A stretch of 64,000 nt of DNA from Deuterostichococcus epilithicus (Eukaryota > Chlorophyta > Trebouxiophyceae > Prasiolales > Stichococcaceae). The position numbers and the translations under genes are program-made. The notes beneath the pieces are model-generated. The model was not told the DNA's origin and ran no database searches. It saw only the letters and a list, made by a program, of their open reading frames with translations. Below are positions 58,001 through 64,000 of the stretch, in pieces (the first letter of the stretch is position 1; every line of letters starts with the position of its first letter). The DNA lies in the NCBI GenBank assembly GCA_033439295.1, contig JAVTLE010000008.1, positions 1,116,001 through 1,180,000 on the forward strand. The letters are read 5' to 3'.

Positions 58001-58496
58001 GCTGCAAACACCTGCAACTGCCGGACTTTGGCAGCGTCTGCGGCCTCGCGCTGCGCCCGCAACCGCGCCACCAGCTGGCAGTTTTCGATCTGGATCTCCA
58101 GCCTGCACAGCTCGCCCGCCAGGACGGCCCTTTCCTCCACGCACGCCTCGCGCTCCGTTGCCATCTGCACCGCTTGCGCCTGCATTCGCGAGCAGGCCTG
58201 AATTGCATGTCTGTCCCCCCTGGCAATAGGTGACCTGCGGCTGGGAGAACGTTCAGAGTCTGACTATCAGGCACCTTTGTAGGCCTGCTGGATCGCCACA
58301 TACATAGGCAGCCTGTGGCACTCACTGGGCAATAGGAGGGACTGCCGGCAGTCTTGAGTCCTCAGACCCTGTCCTGCTTCCAGATGCACACCTGCAGGGC
58401 GCCGCGGTCACGCATGGCAGCCCTGATGGCATCATCGATGCCGTCCAGCTCCTGCTTGACGGCATCGATCTCGGCTGACAGGTCCAAGAGCGACAT
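55005..58496 (-). CDS. Coiled-coil protein of unknown function
   Basis: A multi-exon gene whose exons are nearly all charged, heptad-rich helices. Segments in order: MSLLDLSAEIDAVKQELDGI (from 58496; an in-frame extension to about 58570 is possible), MATEREACVEERAVLAGELC and EIQIENCQLVARLRAQREAA (about 58165-58060), DALERRKAVFRDELTECTAR (about 57720), SAVAQLREFAAKQQVQLRRS, QVADKADAHSRLLNDLEG, RRADLKDELGRLTAASRA, QEASRLASANQASQRRIEAK and AKELANLKRTLAAL (about 56840). Then comes a disordered Pro/Gln/Gly part (RRQWDEFYDMDVDTSPEA), and the tail MQRIYGGDDPLASPEPKEP, DLLVDF and stop at 55005. I do not recognise the family. Candidates by architecture are centrosome, kinetochore or Golgi tethers. Exon borders are approximate. 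Confidence 0.65.
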
Positions 58497-59219
58497 CTTG
58501 GCGGCGCGCTGCGTGGCCTCAGCGAAGCCGCTCTCTACGTATCTAACATCTGCATGGATGAAACGCATGACAGACTTGTTTGTATGTGTCGACAGGAAGG
58601 TGGCCGACGAGCAGCATTCCAGCGATATACCGCTGCCACCGCAACCGTCCTGCCTCGAGCAATATATTACATACAGTGAGAGGCTGATGCAGCACAAGCC
58701 CAGGTGCAGGGCCGAGTGACTTGCCGGAGATGCAAGCGCGTGGCGCTGGGGCCTGTGGGTGGCGCAATGATCAGGCGCAGGATGGTGCAGCAGGCCGCCG
58801 GAAATTCAAGCTGCGTTGGTCTCCGCAGCTCCCATGCTGAGCATGCTGCGCTCTGCTGAGCACCTCCTGGGCTGCATGCTACGGTGCACTTGCGACCTGG
58901 TATTCTGCTGAGGGATGCCGCAGCATGGTGGGCATGTGATGATACGACTGAAAAGCAGGCAGCGCTGCTGATGCACCACTGCTTCCATGTCGGGAGCGCC
59001 CTCGCCTCCGGCGTTGTTGCACCCCTGCGACAAATTCCAATAAGCCTCGGGCTCCAATAGTCAGTTGTCCTTGCAGTCGCGCGTACTAAAGGGCACAAAA
59101 ACAGTCCTCTTGCATCAGTCGTTTGCAAATCGACGCTGCTGGGGTCGTCACCAGTCCAGTGAAGGAGGCATACAACAGCATCGCCTGCCAGAGAAAACCT
59201 TGCATCTGCAGCGCCGTTG
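58497..59219. other. Head-to-head region between the coiled-coil gene and EFG1
   Basis: About 720 bases containing both promoters, and possibly a first exon of the coiled-coil gene, since the frame stays open to a CAG acceptor near 58551 (in-frame DVRYVESGFAEATQRAA). Nothing else is assignable. Confidence 0.4.
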
Positions 59220-61022
59220 ATGGTCCAGGGTGGCAGAGGCGTGAGAAGCGCCCAGCAAGGAGGCCGCGGTGGCGGGCGCAAGTCGGGTCACAATGCGCTG
59301 GGCCCGAAACAACTTTTGCAAAAGAAGAAAGGCGGCAAGCTCACGTCAGTCAAAAACCAGATCAGAGGCGTCAAACGGCTGCTGCAGAAGGTGAGACGCG
59401 CTTCTGCGACATTGACTGTGACGCCACAGCTTGTGCATGCACAGCAGCCACCCAAAGCGCACAAAGCGCTGACGCGGCGGTGACCGCTGTGCACAGGGCG
59501 GTCTTGCACCAAAGGCGGTGGCAGAGCAGCAGCGGCGGCTGGAGCAGCTGAACGACAGTCTTGGGGAGCATCAGAAGGCAGAAAAGCAGCGTAAGTATGC
59601 GACCAAATACCACAAGGTGAGTGCTAGACGCCTTGATTTGACGCCGGGTTTGTAGCGTCAAGGCTGCGGGCTCTGAGTCATTCAGCAACGGCAGTCTCAC
59701 ATTCCTTGCAGAAGTGTTGCGAGACCTGAGTGCTGCCTGCAGGTGCGGTTTTTCGAGCGTGTCAAGATCGAGCGGCAGATCAGCAAGCTCGAAAAGCTGC
59801 CCGAACCAGAGGCGGCCGAGGCGGCTGCAGAGCGGGCGGCAAAGCTGGCAGCACTGCGAGACGACCTCCTGGTGAGGTCTGCGGGATCTATCAATACATC
59901 ATGCAACTGCGCAAATCGTGCATGGCACTACGCCTATGGTGCATAAGCATCCTGCTGCTAAGATGGTGAGCCTGCGGACTGGCTACCAGCCAGTTCTCGT
60001 CCTTGCTGTCGGTTCACGCAAGATGCTGTCCAGCTCAACTGGGAATCATCACAGCAGACAGACGAGACCGGAATCGTGACCAGGAGATCGTGCACGCATG
60101 GCTCGCATGTGCAAAGCGTGCTTTTTGCCAAAAGATGTACAACGTGCCGTGGTTTCTTGCACAGTATGTGACGCACTTCCCCAAGGAGGAGAAGTACGTG
60201 TCGCTGCTGCGGCAAGCCGAGGACCCAGAGGCGCAGGCGGCGCTCGACGCCCTGCGGGCGCGGTTGCGGGGACTGGCGCGCGCCCGCGCTGCGGACGCCG
60301 CGCTGGTGGCCGAGCCTGACGAGGGCCGCTCGCTCGTGCTCGCCGGCGCCGCGGCCGAGCAGGCGAGTGATTGCTTCAGCCTCGGCACAGAAAGCCAGAG
60401 ACCGTGTGCTGCGCAGACACGCTACCCCTTTTCCTTGGCTTGGCTCCAAATGTGGCTGCCGAAACACACCAGGGTCTGGGGGCAGCCATGGGTAGCCGTG
60501 GTCGCCAGCCCTGGCCACCCTCCCAGACGGATCCCACAAGCATGCGCACAAACCTCGTGGTCGCTGACAGCAGAACGGACGCCCATTGTAGGCGTCGGAG
60601 GACAGCGAGCAGGACGACTTCTTTCTGGCGTCTGACGACGAGGGCGGCGACGGCGCAGCGGCGGGCGGCGTGGCGGCCGCAGACGCCTTTGAGCTGCGGC
60701 GCTCCCCGACCACGGAGGTCGACCCGGCTCAGGTCGCCAGGGGTGGGTCGACGCAGTGGCTGACGACACGATCGGACTGCAATGGCAACTCTGAGACACT
60801 GATCAGCAAGCCGGCTGGGAAGCTCGCTGGGACGCCGTGCGGTCTGCCTGCTGACCTCGAGGCACGTCAATTCTGGAATCCAGGGAAAGGCGGCAAGCGG
60901 CGACAGCGGCCAGATGCAGCAAGGCCGGGGCCTGGGGGTGATGCGGCAGCAGGCGAGAGGCGGAGCCGCCCGCAGAACCTGCAGGCACAGCAGCCAGACA
61001 GTGCGCAGCAGCCCATGCCGCG

Positions 61023-61063
<41 letters not shown>

Positions 61064-61449
61064 CGCAGCACAAACAGCATGGCAGTACTGACAGCATGGC
61101 AGCACAAAGAGCATGGCAGGCGCCGCCGCAAGCTGGGCAGAAGCGGTGGCCGCTGCCGGCGCTGCCAGACCGTGCCACTGGCGGCGGCACGGCAGCCGCG
61201 CGGCCTACTAAACCTTGGGTGGAAGCGCAGCAGCGGCCGACACGGCAGCAGGCAGCGGCGCCCCCGGGCGGAGCTGGCAGGCCCTTCAGCAGTGCGACTG
61301 GAGGAAATTCTGGCAGCAAGCCGTCCGGCAAGCCGTCTGGCAAGGTGCTGGGCAAGCAGCAGGCGGAGGCAGCAAAGCCACCGAAGGACGGTGAGCCGCT
61401 GCGCACACGGGCAGAGGGCGGCAGGAAGCGCCGCAAGAAGAAGGACTGA
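59220..61449 (+). CDS. EFG1: rRNA-processing protein EFG1
   Basis: Nucleolar factor of the small-subunit processome needed for early 18S rRNA maturation. Five exons keep phase: 59220-59390, 59497-59616, 59743-59871, 60165-60362 and 60592-61449, giving 491 residues. The conserved domain covers about residues 40-185: KLTSVKNQIRGVKRLLQK, AVAEQQRRLEQLNDSLGEH, KQRKYATKYHKVRFFERVKI, ERQISKLEKLPEPEA and YVTHFPKEEKYVSLLRQAED. The intron after 60362 has a GC donor. The last exon is disordered: acidic EDSEQDDFFLASDDEGGD, a Gln run, Lys/Gly-rich GSKPSGKPSGKVLGKQ and the basic end GGRKRRKKKD, a likely nucleolar signal. It is longer than yeast EFG1 because of this tail. Confidence 0.88.
61027..61059 (+). 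repeat. (CAG)11 tract encoding polyglutamine
   Basis: Eleven perfect CAG units in the last exon of EFG1, in the Gln frame. Confidence 0.93.
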
Positions 61450-61765
61450 CCCGGCTGCTCTGCCCTTGTTATGAGCATGCCCCAAATATGTTTTGGGTTC
61501 TGACCTCCTGATGCTTGGGTAGGTTTTCCGTGTAGACAGCTGATAGGGATGGCAATCAACCTGTACAGGAGTGCGTTCACCAGTTCACTATCCTCGAGAC
61601 GACGAAACAAACGCTTGAGGAGTGGTGTGCTTCTGTCTCAGTCAACCAATGGCAGTGACATGTATCGGGCAAGATGACGATGACTGGTGTGTCATCAAAG
61701 CTGGGCCACCACGTCCACCCAACCGCAGCAGCCAAGCGTCATCACATTCGTGCCAAGATGCTGCT
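61450..61765. other. Convergent 3' region between EFG1 and S-formylglutathione hydrolase
   Basis: About 316 bases between facing stops. No gene or repeat seen. Confidence 0.45.
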
Positions 61766-63804
61766 TCAGGCCTTGAGGTACTTCGCATGGTGGTCCAAGT
61801 GGTCCGCCACGAAGGTTGCGATGAAAAAGTATGAATGGTCGTAGGCTTTCTGCGGTGCAGCAGCAAGTCCGGTCAGAGGCGAAATTCAATCACATTTGCT
61901 TGGGGGCTGTTGAGCTGGCGGGCCGCAAACAGCCGAGCGCCCTCTCTGGGCGCCTTGGCGCTTACCGTGCGCGGGGCATAGTCGCTCAGCCACATCGGCA
62001 TACGCCAGAGTCCGCAGTGCCAGCAGAACACGCATGCAGCGTCATCACAACGATTACAGACCACGTTATTGCAACCAAGAACAGACTCGACTGCACCTGC
62101 ATCCGCAGGTTGATGTCCACGCCGGCGTTCTTCTTTGCGGCGTCCACCAGCGCCTGCGGCGTCAGGTCCTGCTCCAGAAAGCCGTCGGCGTCGCCCTGGT
62201 CGACCAGGATGGGCGGCAGTGCCGGGCCGCTGTAGCTCGCCGCCAGCTCTGTCGCATCATACTGCTTCCAGGCCGCCTTGTCCTGGTCGCCCAGGTACGC
62301 TTTGAACGCTGCGATAGGAAATCAAGCTTCCATAACTAGGGATTTGCAGCCACAGCAGCTGCTGAACCAGAAGCGCATAGGCGGCAACCACGGCAAGCAG
62401 CAGCTGGCGGTGCAGTCCACCGTGGCGACGTCCTCACCTGCCTCGGCCCTTGCTGAGACACATGCCAGAGCGAGGAGTGGCGTACAACCAAGCACCACAC
62501 CATTGTGATGGCCGGCATTGAGGCTCAGGCAGCTGGCTCGCATGCTGCAGCGGCTCCGACAGCGTCGTGAGCGTCGTGTCTCAGACAGGGGAGAGCAGCC
62601 GACCCAGTGGCAGGTTGCAAGCGCCCACCCTTCTGGCCCATGGGGACGGCGCTGGCGTTGCAGATGGGTGCAAATGCTGAGATGGACTTGTACACGGTGG
62701 GGTTCTTCAGGCCGATCATGATTGCGCCTGCGTGCATGGTGCTGCCACCTTGCGTCACCCTGCCGCTGATACCGGTGTCGACATGACGGTAGCAGTTGCA
62801 GCCGCCGGGGGCTTGCAGCAGCTCATGCACAGCAGAGCACAATAGAGCACAGCAGCACGCTTCTTGCGCTTTGCCGCATCGCTGCCCAGCTGCATGTGGC
62901 AGCAGGGGCGGAGCGCAGTGTGATGCACGACACGGAATGTCGCTTCAGACGCTTGGTTGGCGTCGAAAGTGCTCACCGTGGCCGCCCATAGAGTGGCCCA
63001 TGATGCTAGCGGTCTTTGTGTCCAGGCTGCTAAAGGCAGGGTCGGATTCCAGCAGCGCCGGGAGCTCCTTGGTGACATAATCGTACATGCGGTAGTTCTT
63101 CCACTTTTCCGTCTGCACACGAAGATTTCTGTGCTCGAGAGGTTGTCCGTGCTGCGATTGTGTGTCCCTGCATTCTGTGCGCCACTGCATTCTCCATGTC
63201 CACGTTGCAACGATCGCAAGCTGACGCACCGTCGCATTCAGGTAGAAGCCGGCGGATGTGCCCAGGTCAGATGAATCATCCTCTCCTTCAATGTCCAGGC
63301 CGCGCGGGGAGGTGTCGGTCACGACCAGCGCGACGCCCAGCTCGGCGGCCTTGCGCTGCGCACCCGACTGTGCGACAGCAGCACGGGCGGCCCGTCAACT
63401 GCAGCAGTTGCCATGGTATGAATCGTTGGGTGGTTGTGCATGACAACGCCAGGCGCGTTGCCGGCTTTCCGGACTGTCCAAAGCATACCCAACCTTCTGC
63501 GTGAAGTTCTCGTCCGTGCAGGTCAGGCCCGACAGGAAGTATAGCACCTGCACAATGACGCCTAATACGCTCATGCGTGGCCCTCAATCTCGCAAGCGAT
63601 ACAGGCGATCGGGTCAGGAATGCAGTGCGTGCGGTCTCGCCGGATCCAGCCACGCTGAAGCATCCAATGAGCAAGCGGCAGAGGCAAATTACTCACCGGG
63701 ACCTTGCCCGTCTCCGCTGCGGGCGGGAAGTACACAAAAAACTTCATCTCGCATCCGCACTCCTTGGAGGCATGCTGGAACCGCTTGTTGTAGCCTCCGA
63801 AGAA
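61766..63804 (-). CDS. S-formylglutathione hydrolase (esterase D), first exon unresolved
   Basis: Serine hydrolase that releases formate and glutathione from S-formylglutathione, the last step of glutathione-dependent formaldehyde detoxification, in the cytosol. The first clear exon (from 63804) reads [20 protein letters not shown], then [16 protein letters not shown]. Others give [76 protein letters not shown] with the nucleophile Ser, [52 protein letters not shown] with the catalytic Asp, and [20 protein letters not shown] with the catalytic His, ending KYLKA at 61766. The full triad is present. The start codon must lie upstream of a CAG acceptor at 63805-63807, in the last 190 bases or beyond the window. 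Confidence 0.93.
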
Positions 63805-63807
63805 CTG

Positions 63808-64000
63808 CAGAATGACACAATCATGCGTGCTGGGTGCCAAAAATATATATGTCACAACTCGCTATCACCGGATGCAAATGCGATGGATGTCAGCTAGCGT
63901 TCGTCAGCATTGCTGCAAGTGCTTGCTGGTATCCCATAGAGCTCTCGGTGGCGTTGTTGCACTGCGTTACTAGTTTCGGTGACCGAAGGTTGTGCTTCCA
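63808..64000. other. Window edge upstream of S-formylglutathione hydrolase
   Basis: About 190 bases that may contain the first exon or promoter of the hydrolase on the minus strand. A minus-strand frame at about 63990-63897 is open but resembles nothing I know. Confidence 0.35.

Noticed and set aside
1-64000. tRNA, rRNA, CRISPR arrays, transposons or retroelements
   Set aside because: Read for cloverleaf arms, regular spacer arrays, terminal repeats, transposase and reverse-transcriptase motifs; none was seen. A tRNAscan-SE and RepeatMasker run would settle this.

Overview
This window is nuclear DNA from a green alga, most likely a trebouxiophyte of the Chlorella type. It is GC-rich, coding third positions are strongly G/C, and almost every gene is broken by many short GT-AG introns of roughly 100-300 bases. 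Plant-type telomere motifs (CCCTAAA) occur inside two introns, one protein carries a plastid-type targeting sequence, and all recognisable proteins have plant or algal relatives. No virus-like element, transposon, tRNA, rRNA or CRISPR array was seen. A few N bases mark assembly gaps in a CTG-rich gene.

Layout. 0-5.2 kb: 3' part of the RNA polymerase II largest subunit (RPB1), with its C-terminal heptad domain spread over 13 exons (+). 5.4-7.1 kb: SAM-dependent methyltransferase (-). 7.5-10.4 kb: HIT zinc-finger protein resembling ZNHIT2 (-). 10.8-13.8 kb: clamp-loader subunit RFC3 (+). 14.2-17.9 kb: patatin-like phospholipase (-). 18.6-19.1 kb: RNase P/MRP Rpp14-like subunit (+). 19.3-22.1 kb: triose-phosphate-translocator-family transporter (+). 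22.8-30.0 kb: GYF-domain protein of the EXA1/GIGYF type with long polyglutamine tracts (-). 30.6-32.5 kb: tubulin-folding cofactor B (+). 32.8-36.7 kb: legumain/vacuolar processing enzyme (-). 37.1-44.1 kb: importin-9-like karyopherin (-). 45.0-45.8 kb: unidentified coding ORF (-). 46.6-47.7 kb: plastid glutaredoxin (+). 48.3-52.0 kb: dihydropyrimidinase (+). 52.3-54.4 kb: PIG-X-like GPI mannosyltransferase subunit and a TMEM230-like membrane protein, 55 bases apart on the same strand (-). 55.0-58.5 kb: coiled-coil protein of unknown function (-). 59.2-61.4 kb: EFG1 rRNA-processing protein (+). 61.8-63.8 kb: S-formylglutathione hydrolase (-), its first exon unresolved at the window edge.

The genes are housekeeping functions from separate pathways: transcription, replication, RNA processing, translation control, membrane lipid and GPI metabolism, proteolysis, nuclear import, pyrimidine catabolism, redox and formaldehyde detoxification. 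They are packed head-to-head or tail-to-tail with gaps of 55-900 bases. I see no operon-like pathway cluster. The most interesting points are the heptad-sized, phase-symmetric micro-exons of the RPB1 C-terminal domain, its near lack of Ser7, the possible bicistronic TMEM230/PIG-X pair, the dihydropyrimidinase with a signal peptide and a terminal TDEL, and the long CTG/CAG tracts in the GYF gene.

Exon borders for RPB1, RFC3, the Rpp14-like gene, the transporter, TBCB, glutaredoxin, TMEM230 and EFG1 were read base by base and keep phase. Borders for the other genes are approximate.
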